NCBI GenBank assembly: GCA_003116995.1
Contig: BDSL01000006.1
Location: forward strand, 1,550,001-1,614,000
Reading direction: 5' to 3'
DNA length: 64,000 nucleotides
Source of the DNA: Yamagishiella unicocca
Taxonomy: Eukaryota; Chlorophyta; Chlorophyceae; Chlamydomonadales; Volvocaceae
Shown: positions 11,954 through 21,880 of the stretch, piece after piece
Layout of the letters: each line of letters starts with the position of its first letter
Position numbering within the stretch: the stretch's first letter is position 1
The notes under the pieces: generated by a model
Seen by the model: the letters and a program-made list of their open reading frames with translations, nothing else
Databases searched by the model: none
What the model was told of the DNA's origin: nothing
Program-made: the position numbers and the translations under genes

Positions 11954-14900
11954 TCACACGACCGCTGGCAGCTCCTGCTCCTGCTTCTGCTCCTGCTTCT
12001 GCTCCTGTTTCTGCTCCTGTTTCTGCTCCTGCTCCTGCTCTGGGCGCTGCTGTTTTTGCTTTTGTTTCTTGCCCTCGCCAGCCGCGGCCTTGACCTTCGC
12101 CTTCTTAGGCTGCTGCGCCGCCGCCTTGGCCGCCTCCGCCGCCTCCGCCTCCCCCGGCGCCTCAAGCCGCACGAACACAGGTGCCGGGGCCGAGGTGCGG
12201 TGGCCGGCAGTGAGGCCGCCCCACGCGGCGTCAGCCCACGTAAGCGCCTGCGCGGAGCAGCCGCGGAAAAGGGACACGGAAGGGCTCGATCCTGGGTCCT
12301 GGGCCCGACGCTGTGCTGTGCGTGCGGCGCGACCGGAAGAAAGCCCGGCTCGCGCCTGGTCACCGATGCGAAACGCCAAATACACAAATATACCGGTACG
12401 TGTGACGCTACACTTTAGAACCGAACCTCAACCTCCTATCCCCGCGGAATATGTACCGGTATGGTGTCCCCCGGAGGATGCAACGACGCGCATGGGACCT
12501 GGTTCCTCACTGCTGGGAGTTACGCGTGTCTCGAAGGCGCCAGACCTCTCCCGCCCCCGCACCTCGAACTGCTGGTCGGAGTAGCCCAGCTGCGCGTATA
12601 TGCGGCGGCTGAGGCCCGGGGTGAGCGGCGCCAGGCCTACCGCCACCACACGCACCGCCTCCAGCACCGCCACCAGCACCGCCGCCGCCTCGGCCTTCTC
12701 CTCATCCGTTCCCTGGGGGCCGAGATCCACGGGGTCGAGGTCGCGTGTGAGGGTACGAACACGGGCGGGGACTGTGCGGCGCGTGTAACGCAGTTACGGA
12801 AGCAATTGGAACCCAACCCGTTGGTGGCGAGTGGTTTCCTCAAAGCTGCCAGATTACCGTCACAATATGCCGCCGCTTGTATCGGACCCCGCTTTCCTCA
12901 CACCACCACCCCGCGAAAAGCTACAGCAACGCTACAGCAACACTACAGCAACCAGCGGCGCCGGCCGCCACCCTGCTCACCTTCTTGAGCTTGGTCCAGG
13001 GTTGGGTCTCCTCCAAGTACTGGTTGCTGCGGCTGGCCAGCGCCAGCACCGCCTCCGCCGCCTCGTGGAACGACAGGCTGCCGTACGCGGCGGCGGCGAC
13101 GGGCAGCCGCTCATCCGCCAGCTGCCGCAGCGCCAGGTCGGCGGGCAGGGAAGCTGTGGGGGGAAAGGGGGGGGCCGCCGCGGGGCGCGGCGCGTAAAAC
13201 ACAAGAAACAGGAGGTCGGGCATTCAAAGCACGCCCGCGTGAGGCTGGGTGGACATGTGTGGCAAAGTGACGCAAACCGGACGGCGGTGTGGTGTGTCTC
13301 TCGTTGCCGGGGGGGCCGCATTGGGGGCGCCGACAGCCGCGCCCTTCGTCGGGTATCCCCCCGGAGCCTCACCCGCGTCCAAGGGGATGGTTTGGTCGTG
13401 GAACTTTGCCAGGAGGTTGAGCGTGCGGTTGAGACCGTTGCCCAGGTTGTTGGCCAGCGCGGCATTAACCACCTCGCGGAAGCGCGCCTCGCTGAAGTCG
13501 CCGTCCTGGCTGCGGGCGACAGGCAGTTGGTTAATAATGCGGTTGGAGAGCAGTTGGGGGGCGGTTGGCTGCTGTACAACGGCGCCTCAGCATTGTCCTT
13601 ATGTGGCAGGTATTATGGCTGCAAGGCGCGACGCACTTAGTGGTGTGTGCGTGGGCGGGGAGGAGGGGAGGGTTTCGAGGAAGACCCGTGGACGCGAGAA
13701 AAAACCGGGAGGGGAGGGGATAGCAAAAATACATCCAAAGGCTGCGCCCCGGGGCCATAGGACAGCCGTGGCTAAACTCCGGATCTCACCCAAACACGAT
13801 CTCCTTCATGAAGTACAGTCGTACGGCGTCCGCGCCGTACGTGGATACCAGCTCCTGTGGGGATTGCGGATGTAGCGCAGGGAGCCATCCAGTCGACATA
13901 CACGATTACTAAAACCGTGCCCAAGACCCGCCAGACTACAGTGGAGCACCGCGCAGCTCAGCAGGGGGCGGAGCAGCTGTGCCTGGCAACGCGATACACG
14001 ACCCCCGCTGCTTGCTTGCCCAACCTGTCGCTCGAGCTAAAGCTCGCAGTGGGGCCCCTCGGCCGCAGCCGCACCCACTGCTCGCACGGTCCCGTGCTCC
14101 GCCGCCATCATCCTCCCCCAAACATAGCTCAGCGGCTAATTGACGCATCGCGGTCCATCACGGCACATCACGGCCCCTATGGCACATTACTCCTCCACAA
14201 AACACACACATACACACGCACACCTGCGGGTCAAGGGTGTTGCCCAGCGCCTTGCCCATCTTGAGGCCATCCTTAGTCAGGAAGCCGTGGCCGTACACAC
14301 GCCTGGGGGGCGGGGGGCCGGATGGAGGGGGCCCACGAGGCCTTTACGAAGACAAAGCAGGGGCAGCGCTACCCGACCAGCGGGTCGCTCTGGTGTGTAT
14401 GTGACGGAGATAGGGGTGCCGGTAGTCGGGCTTCCTCCCTCGCATGCCCCCCTCCCACAAACTACCCGTCCTTTTCGCGTCAACGGTTTTTATGCCACCC
14501 GCCGCGGGGCTCCCTCCCTCCCTGACCCCCACACAGTCCTACTCACTGCGGCACCGGCAGCCCGGCCGACAGCAGCATGCCCGGCCAGTAGATGGCGTGG
14601 AAGCGCAGGATATCCTTGCCGATGATGTGGACGGAGGCGGGCCAGCCATGAGAGGCCACCTCGGGGGTGGTTGGCGTGACGCCCTCGGGCAGCAGACCGG
14701 ACAGGTAGCCTGGGAGGTTACGAGGAAACCCGTGTACGAGGAAACTGAGTAGGAAACCGTTTGCTACGAACGTTTGGAGCTGTCCCCTCCTTTCCTCTCC
14801 CGGCACCCACAGCTAGGGAATACCCTCCAGCCATAAAGCGTGGGCGCTGGTAAGCAGTGCGGGCATTACGCATGTCGCCGGATTTGGGCCTTACGCATAT

Positions 14901-17900
14901 GCCGTACGTGGGCACTGGCAAGCAGTGGGGGCCTTACACACGTGCCGTGCGCACTCTCTGGCCCTTCCCGCACCCCCTCCCCCCCTCCAAGCCACCCACC
15001 GATCAGCGCGTCGAACCACACATACACCGTGTGCTTGGGGTCCTGGGGCACGCGGATGCCCCAGTCCACGGCGGCGCGGCTGATGGAAAAGTCCCGCAGA
15101 CCCTCGCGCACGTACGACATGAGCTACGTGGGCACCGGTGGGCACCGGTGGGCACCGGTGGGCACCGGTGGGCATGTGTCAATGCGAGCAGGCAAGGGTG
15201 GCGGGTGCGTTGACGCCGCACTCTTCCAGCCCGAGGCATTAGAGGCAGGCACCAGCGCGTGCGGGCCTCTTAAGCACACGAGCACAGACCCCTGCCGTGC
15301 CCCCCGGCCCCGCACTGCTCGCAGCAGCAGCAGCAGCAGCACCGTCTGCGACCCGCTCCGCCGTACCTCGTTCCTCCTCGACGCGGGCTGCACGAAGTCG
15401 TCCCGCGCGAGCAGCTCCTCGATCTCTCTGACACCCAGGGGTGAGCGGTTGCGAGTGACGAGTAATTTGGCGAACCGGGAAAGGGGATGCAAGGACGATC
15501 CGCTACGAAAGAGAAAACCGAACCGTTTAGAACAGTCGCTACGGCGAAGGGGATGGGGGATTACCCAGGATGGCAGCGTGGGCGCGTTAGGTACCGGTAT
15601 TGCAGCGCCCGAGTTCGTGGGCCACACGTGGTGGTGGCGGCGGTGGTAGTGCTACGGGCGTCGTACCTGCCCACATGCGCCCCACCCTGCCGCCCCTCCC
15701 GCTCCGGAACCCGCATCATCCAAGCGCCGACACGCGCCTCAGGCGCGTGGCCCACTCACTTTGAGTACTTGCTGAGCTTGAAGAAGTAGTTGGCCTGCCG
15801 GGAAGCGGAGGACCGCCACGAGTGCCCCGGACGAGGGTGCAGAGCAAGGGGAGGTGAAATGGCGAATAGACATGGGAGAAAAGAAATTACGAGTCCCAGG
15901 GTTAAGACAGGGGTAGGTAGCTGAGAAACAGGGTCATGGTCATATGCAGCATGACATGCGCGGGGATAAAGAGCCGGGGGTTAAGAGCAAACCCCTTGGT
16001 CGGCACCTTAGTCCTTAAGAAAAACCGGCTAGATCCCGGTACAGCCGCCGCGCCCCGGACCCCTCCCCCGCACCTCCTTGCGGTGTTGGCAGGGCTTGCG
16101 GTGGGTGGGGCAGCCGCGGGGCTGCGGCTCCAGCTTGCCGTCAGGACCTGGCAGCGCCACCATCTCCTTCTCATCCTGCACGCCCGCGAGAAGCGGGTGC
16201 ACCGGGGATGACGTCAGGTAGGGGCCTGAGGTGCTTTTGACAGCTAGGGGCCACGGCAGGAGGGAAGGCACTGCGAACTTGCAAGTCCCCTGATCTTGAC
16301 CCACCGCTGCCCGCCTGCATGCCAAGCCCCGGCCTAGCTGCCGTATCCCCGCACGTTCCCTCCCCACACGTTCCCTCCCCTCCCCTTCTCCCCGTCTGTT
16401 CTAAACGGTTTTTTCGGGCATCCACGGGTCTTCCTCGAATCCCCCGTCCAGTGTTTCCCCTCCCCTCCCCTCCCCTCCTCACCCCACAGGTTTCCTCTCA
16501 AACCCCTCCCCACCTTGAACTCCTCGCAATCCACGCAGTACCAGCCCTCGTAGTCCGCCGAGTAGATGTCCCCGCGCTCCCAGCACCGACCCAACACGTC
16601 CACCACCAGCTCCGCGTGTCGCGGCTCAGTGGTACGAACGAAGCGGTCGTACTGGATGTCAAGCTGGTTGCGTGTGTGGTGTGTGTGTGTATTGGGGGCG
16701 GGGCAACGGGAGTCAGTTGGAGTCAGTTGGAGTCAGTTGGGGGGTTAGGTTAGCCGGCGCCATAAGCGTGGCGGAGTGATGAACACCAGGGTTCCGTACC
16801 GGTGAAAGCTGCAACAGCGTACGGCATAAATTCAAAAGCGCCAGCAGTTTTACGAACGCGCGGCTTCAATCGTACAGCACGTACAGCACATACATAGTTT
16901 TACGAAACGCGCGGCTTCAATCGTACAGCACATACATACCCAGTGTGTACGTGCTGCCTGTCTACATTTTACAGTGAAGTCAGCGGGGCGGAGCTGTTAG
17001 TACCCGAAAAAAGCGCGGTACGCTCCGCCCACCTTGCCCCACAGGTCCGTGTATTGGGCCACGATGTCATCGCAGTGGGCTTGGGGGGTCAGGTCCCGCC
17101 GTGCGGCGGCTGCGGCGATCTTCTCGCCGTGCTCGTCCGTGCCCGTCAGGAAGCGCACTCGCTTTCCTAGCAGGCGCTGCGGTTGGTGGCGGTTGGTGGC
17201 GGTGGAGGGGATGAGAGAGCGGCGGCAGGAGGGACGGGGTGCTGCTGTTGGGGTTCGGGTTCGGGTTTGGGTCTGGGCGAGGCAGGCGAGCAGCCGCGGC
17301 GGGGCCTGCTGGGCCTCGGTTTGAGCGGCGACGGCGGTGGCGGCGACGGCAGCGGCCGGGGCTGGTAGCTGCTAGAGACACACCGCGGCGGCCCCAAACC
17401 ACGTGGCCTAAGCAGGCAACCGCCCGGACCGCACCTGGAACCGGGAGGCCGCGTCGGCGGCGATGGTCGGGTAGGCGCTTCCCATGTGAGGGGCTGCAGT
17501 GCCGTACAGCACGTGTGGTGGAGCCCGTGGGGAGGCGAGGAGGGGAGGGTGGCAGAGGTGTTGGGGGCCGGAAGGCAGGGAGGTGAGGGCGGTGTGCGCG
17601 TTCGCACATGGCACGTGGCACAGCTGGTAACAAGTTGGTTTCGGAGGGCGGGTTGCCGGACACCCCCCGCAGCCACGGTACGCGGTGGTGGTGGTTGTGC
17701 TGCTGGGAGAACGGTTGCCGGGGTAACGATCTCCTCGAGGCCCTTTCTTACGCGCATCAACGCAGCGACAGCGCTCCCTGCTGACACCCTTCCCCTACGC
17801 GGCGTCCAGGCAGCGGCACAAGAAACCAAAGCTCGGCCTGTCCTGACCCAGTTCGGCAGTTGTGTGTAATCCGCTGCCCGGGCGGCGTGGACCGGCGTAT

Positions 17901-18280
17901 CCCACCACCGCAGTGTTCGCCAGGCCACCAATGGATTGCCACACATGACACATCCTAATCGCAGTTTCCGGGCCGCAAAGCGCGCGGTCACCTGCGTTGA
18001 CGTAGTACAGCGGCGTTGTGATGGTGAAATAGTCCTGATGGGAGTTGGTGGATGCTGGGGCGGGGCAGCTGGAGCAGCACATGCGGACGCTGGCGCCGCG
18101 GTTGGGCTGCTGCGAGGCGAGCGATGCGGAATCGGCGTAGGGGAGTGGCGACCAAAGCGCTGGCCGCGGCGGCACGACAGATGGCTGAAACGGCAGGCAA
18201 CGCCGAGCAGCGGCCCGCAGCATCCGCGAAGCGGCCAGGCAGCGTGTCCCGGTGCCAGCGACTGGCATTCTTTGGCGCAT
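11954..18280 (-). CDS. Methionyl-tRNA synthetase, organellar/bacterial type
   Basis: Fifteen exons: 17992-18280, 17435-17493, 17033-17176, 16514-16663, 16074-16175, 15760-15794, 15367-15427, 15000-15123, 14547-14709, 14224-14302, 13790-13854, 13373-13509, 12981-13153, 12563-12712, 11954-12247. All phases close, giving 674 residues. Class I synthetase charging tRNA-Met. The HIGH-type signature is PHMGSAYPT (98-106) after [10 protein letters not shown]. The KMSKS-type loop reads KMGKA (390-394), as in cyanobacterial and plastid enzymes. A zinc knuckle is visible as YCVDC (207, 210) plus GCPTHRKPC (236, 243). The N-terminal ~75 residues are Arg/Ala/Ser-rich and resemble a plastid or mitochondrial transit peptide. 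The C-terminus is a lysine-rich tail and then a low-complexity EQKQ repeat, unlike the usual short end. It is divergent from the PGAM-family gene. Confidence 0.94.
11971..12041 (-). repeat. Coding hexamer/12-mer repeat (EQKQ)n
   Basis: Forward-strand TGCTCCTGTTTC-like units repeat about six times and encode alternating Glu-Gln-Lys-Gln at the C-terminus of the MetRS gene, just before its stop. The units differ by single C/T changes, consistent with slippage expansion inside a coding exon. Confidence 0.85.
15128..15174. repeat. 10-bp tandem repeat at an intron acceptor
   Basis: GGTGGGCACC repeated more than four times, directly upstream (in the minus sense) of the acceptor of MetRS exon 8. In the transcript the tract reads (GGTGCCCACC)n, then GTAG|CTC, so the array takes the place of the pyrimidine tract. 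Confidence 0.85.
16846..16937. repeat. Direct repeat, about 45 bases x 2
   Basis: Two near-identical copies of a segment containing GCGCGGCTTCAATCGTACAG, inside MetRS intron 3. The spacing is about 50 bases. Confidence 0.8.
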
Positions 18281-18628
18281 CGTCTCTTAGGGCCCGCGCT
18301 GTGAATTTGTTGTAAGTAGCGGCTTGCTTATCAGATCAGATTGAATTCGCGATGTGGCAAACGTTGTTTGCGTCGTGTCCTAGCACCACCACACAACGAT
18401 TGCCCAAGAAGCACGAGCGAAGAGCCTGTATTAGCAGTACCTATTATTTAACCAAAATCCTTGTAAATTGCAGGTTTACAATTATGACTATTGCACTGGT
18501 GGAAGAGAGGCCTTATCTTTTGTGCAAGCAAATTGGTATGTGTGGCAAGCTTCATCACTAAGCCCCTCGTCAAACTTCGCAACATCCGCATGCACCCGAA
18601 GCGCCTGTAAATTAATAACGTGTCATAA
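18281..18628. promoter_or_regulatory. Divergent promoter region, MetRS / PGAM-family gene
   Basis: 348 bp between two oppositely transcribed start codons, so it must hold both 5'UTRs and promoters. It contains AT-rich stretches around 18440-18490 but no clear TATA box for either side. Confidence 0.5.
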
Positions 18629-20525
18629 ATGACTGGGGCAGCCCCGGCTGTGGCCCGCCCGTCAGTTGGCCGGGACCTGCGCAAGCTGGCAGTCGGCAGC
18701 GGCCTTCAAGCCGCCGGCGCCACCTCAAAGAAGGTGTGCGCCCGGGAGCGTTCCGGATGCGGCCCAGGTCCCATTTAAGCGGCGTTCGCCGCAGATGCAT
18801 ACATACCAGCCGTCTCCCCTCTCCCACCGCCGGCGGCCCCTCCTGACTGACTTTCCTTCAAGGTGATCCACGTCATCCGCCATGGCCACACCGAGATGGC
18901 GGCGTACATGTCGCTACACAAGTACGGCAGCCCGCACCAGGAGCCGCTCCGCGACCCAATGCTGTACGACACCGTCCTGACGCGGGAGGGGCTGCGAAGG
19001 GTCCAGCAGCTCGCGCCGCAGGTGGCCTCCCTGGAGCCCCGGCCCGAGGTGGTGCTGACTTCACCGTTGACCAGGTACGAGCTAACGCGCGAAAGCCGGA
19101 ACCGGCCCGCGGCATCGCGTTATTACCCCCTACACCCCGCTACCCTCCCGGCAGACCGCATATGCTCACACTGATGCGGCCCCCAATCCATCCCGACCCA
19201 TCACCCCGGCGGGCAACGCTCCGGAACCACTGGTCACGTGACGTACACGGCACCATGGCGTAATGGCGGATGGGCGTGGATGTGGCGGCTGCTACTGCTG
19301 GCGGTGGCGACGGCTGCGGCAGCAGGTGCCTGCAGACTGCGGTGGCGGCATGCGAGCTCCTGCTGCAGCAGGGAGCAGGCAGCGGCGGAGCCGCCCGGGT
19401 ACGAGCCTGTTGGGGGGAGCTAGAAACGGGTGAAACAGCAGCAACAGCAACGTAAAAGCAGCATCAGCGGCTGCAGGCTTTTAGCTGCTTTCCGGGTTGG
19501 AGTGACGTCATCTGATGCTACGCCCGTTTATCCCGCCCCCTGCTCCCTCCCTCCCTTCCTCCGGACACAGCAGGTGCCGCTACATGCCGAGCCGCTGCTG
19601 CGGGAGCGGCTGACGCTGTCGTCTGAAGTGGGACGGCCTCCCCTGGAGTTGCGGGCGGACTACCCCGGGTGGGTTGCGAGGAAAACCCGTGTACGAAAGG
19701 AAAACCCGGGTGGTGGGTGGGGGCTTTCCAGGGAGGGTAGGGTAATGAGGGCGGCCCTGCCGGGTTTTGCGAGAATGATGACATCAGTCCGGCAACGACT
19801 TCGGCAAGTGCGCCGTGGGAGAAATGTGGGCTGCGACATGCCTACCACTTGTCGACACCTCCTCCGTGTCGCCCTTCCTCCTCCCTCCTCGCCCCGTGTC
19901 CAAAACACGGATCTCTCGTCATTTTCTTCCCCTCTCCTGTTTCCTGTGCACGCCCCCTCCCCCCGCCTGCTCCTTGCCTTGTCATGACCCCGGCGAAACC
20001 CCAGGGTGACCTTCCCGGAGGACATGCCGGAAGTGTGGTGGTACTCGGGGGGTCCGGGGACCGACCCACGGGCCATCGTGAGGGAGCCGCAAGGTGCGCC
20101 ACGCGGGGAATGGAAGCGGTCCCGTTTTGCCAGCTACGCAATCCGCAAAATTTGTTGTGTCAGTTCCTGGAAGTGAGAGGCTGCTACAGAACACCTAGGC
20201 TTTCAGGGTACCATGCAAGAGCAGGGCCGCGTCGAGCGACGAAGGGTGACGTGAGGCTGACTGCACAGGAGTCGAAAGCGCTGCGAGTGACGCTTGACAG
20301 GCAAGGGAACGCAGCACGGGCAGTGAGCCATATACCCATTGCACGTGCGTGTCTGCGCTGCCCCCCGCAGACCTGTATGAGCAGCGGCTGCAAGCGCTGC
20401 GGCGGCTGCTGGCCAGCCGGCCCGAGCGGTGTGTGCTGCTGGTGTCGCACTGGGGGGTGCTCCGGGAGCTGAGCGGCCGCGACCTACAGCCAGGGGAGCT
20501 AGCTACCGCCGAGCTAGAGCTGTAG
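18629..20525 (+). CDS. Histidine phosphatase (phosphoglycerate mutase family)
   Basis: Six exons: 18629-18733, 18863-19074, 19326-19398, 19574-19668, 20005-20093, 20371-20525. Phases close, giving 242 residues. The signature RHGHTE (41-46) carries the phospho-accepting His42. The second catalytic His is in VSHWGVLREL (His218). LTSPLTRCLQTA corresponds to the conserved TSPLxR.xxTA block. It resembles the plant cofactor-dependent PGAM-like family rather than glycolytic dPGM. The substrate is unknown; small phosphoesters or phosphoproteins are possible. The exon 4 acceptor could also be 19571, adding one Gln. The first 35 residues are basic and Ala-rich, perhaps a weak targeting peptide, which is inference only. 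Confidence 0.9.
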
Positions 20526-20572
20526 GTTGACTTTTCTTAAGTCTTTAATGTAGGTAAATAGGCAGAAGCAGC

Positions 20573-21196
20573 TTAATGATGGTTGCGGAATTTGTTGCGG
20601 CGCCGGAAGACCGACATGCGAGGCATATGCTGGTGTCGCACGTGGATGTGTGCGAGCGGCCACAGCAGAAGCCAGCAAAAGGGTTGGAGAAGGAAGGTGA
20701 GCGCGGCTGGTTGTGCAGCGGGGAACACCGTCGTTAGGACGGTGTCGGCTGTGTTCGTTGCGCCCTTGCTCCGCCGCTCAACCTCGGCAAGTATCGCACT
20801 GGCAGAGCTTATGACGACACGATTGAAAGCCTTCCTCGCCGCACCTGGCGGACTAAAGACCTTGACGCAAACGCCACCAAAATTACAGACGCACAGCTTG
20901 CTTGCGTCCTTCCAGACCACCACGTGTCTGCCGGCAGTACGGCATCGCTGCGTCGTATAGCGAGCGCTCATCCCTGACGCAAACTCACGCACCTCCTGAT
21001 GTAAACCCCGCGGGGAGCAGCGGCAACACGACCTGCAGCTCTCCAACATCACGCGCGCACATCGGGCCCCGACGGACAGCACAGCGGCGATTGCTAACCG
21101 CGCGCTCCCCCGTAACACCAACACCAGCACCAGCAGCACCGTCGTGTGACCGAAGGTGTAAGCCACACACCGCTGCAGAGACCAATGCGACAACAT
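20573..21196 (-). CDS. Hypothetical small protein, possible
   Basis: A minus-strand open frame of 207 codons from an ATG at 21196 to a TAA at 20573. It encodes two hydrophobic stretches that could be membrane segments, one near residues 20-50 (TTVLLVLVLVL) and one near the C-terminus (FLLQPFCWLLLWPLAHI), and ends in an Arg-rich tail. A TATA-like TTTATATACGG lies about 160 bases upstream in the same sense. A strong donor-like GTGCGTGAG occurs inside the frame, so it could be spliced. I recognise no family. The frame may be fortuitous in GC-rich DNA. Confidence 0.28.
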   Translation of the reverse strand: MLSHWSLQRCVAYTFGHTTVLLVLVLVLRGSARLAIAAVLSVGARCARVMLESCRSCCRCSPRGLHQEVREFASGMSARYTTQRCRTAGRHVVVWKDASKLCVCNFGGVCVKVFSPPGAARKAFNRVVISSASAILAEVERRSKGATNTADTVLTTVFPAAQPAALTFLLQPFCWLLLWPLAHIHVRHQHMPRMSVFRRRNKFRNHH

Positions 21197-21399
21197 ACAT
21201 TTGGACCCCCGCAAGCGGCGCGGCAATGAGCAACCGCGCGGCCCACTGCTAGAACCCCGCCTGCTGTCCCATTTGGGGCGACCGCAAGCTCTTCTTCCTC
21301 CTACCTCCTCCCAGTCCAACTTGGTGCCGCAGTGCTGTTCTGCAGCTAAACCGTATATAAACCTCGTCGTCAAGGCAACATGCAAAGTATGGTCGGCGG

Positions 21400-21404
21400 T
21401 TACA
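21400..21404 (-). terminator. Polyadenylation signal (TGTAA) for AAMP-like gene
   Basis: TTACA on the + strand reads TGTAA in the minus sense, about 480 bases past the AAMP-like stop. TGTAA is the usual algal poly(A) signal in Chlamydomonas relatives. Confidence 0.4.
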
Positions 21405-21880
21405 CCATACGTGTGTAATGCGCCAAGTCGTCGTGTGGATGTGGATAGCCTTCAACAATTACCCCACATTCACGTTGCAAGCAACCCAGCTTAAATCGTT
21501 AAGGTAAAGGCACACAACCAACCCGTCAGTCAATCAGTCAGTCAATCAATCTGCTTTGCGCGCGCCGCCCCCCAAAACGAGGGCCCCCTGCGCCGCCGCG
21601 GACCCAGCGCACCTCCTGCGTCAAAGACAAAACAAACCCTCCTTCCCTCACCACCACCATCAGCCCGCCCCGCGCAACCTTCACCCTCACCACCACCACC
21701 GCCACCTGGGACACAAGCAGCTGACCATCCGTGCTGCCCCTCACTTGCCCACTAGCCGCGCACCCTCTGCCTCTCATACCACGCTGCCTCTCATACCCCG
21801 CAGGAATTGAGGGGCAGGAATTGAGGGCCAGGAGGCAACGGGCTGAGGCCGCGTCCGGGTCGCAGGCGGGGAACGAGAGC

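Larger units (their letters stand above)
20526..21880. other. Convergent spacer between PGAM-family and AAMP-like genes
   Basis: 1.35 kb between two converging 3' ends. It contains a TTACA (reverse TGTAA) at 21400 that suits the AAMP-like mRNA, a TATATA-like tract near 21353-21361, and one minus-strand open frame listed separately. No repeat array was noted. Confidence 0.5.

Noticed and set aside
19770..19800. Box-C-like ATGATGAC in a PGAM-gene intron
   Set aside because: No CTGA box D at a suitable distance and no terminal stem.
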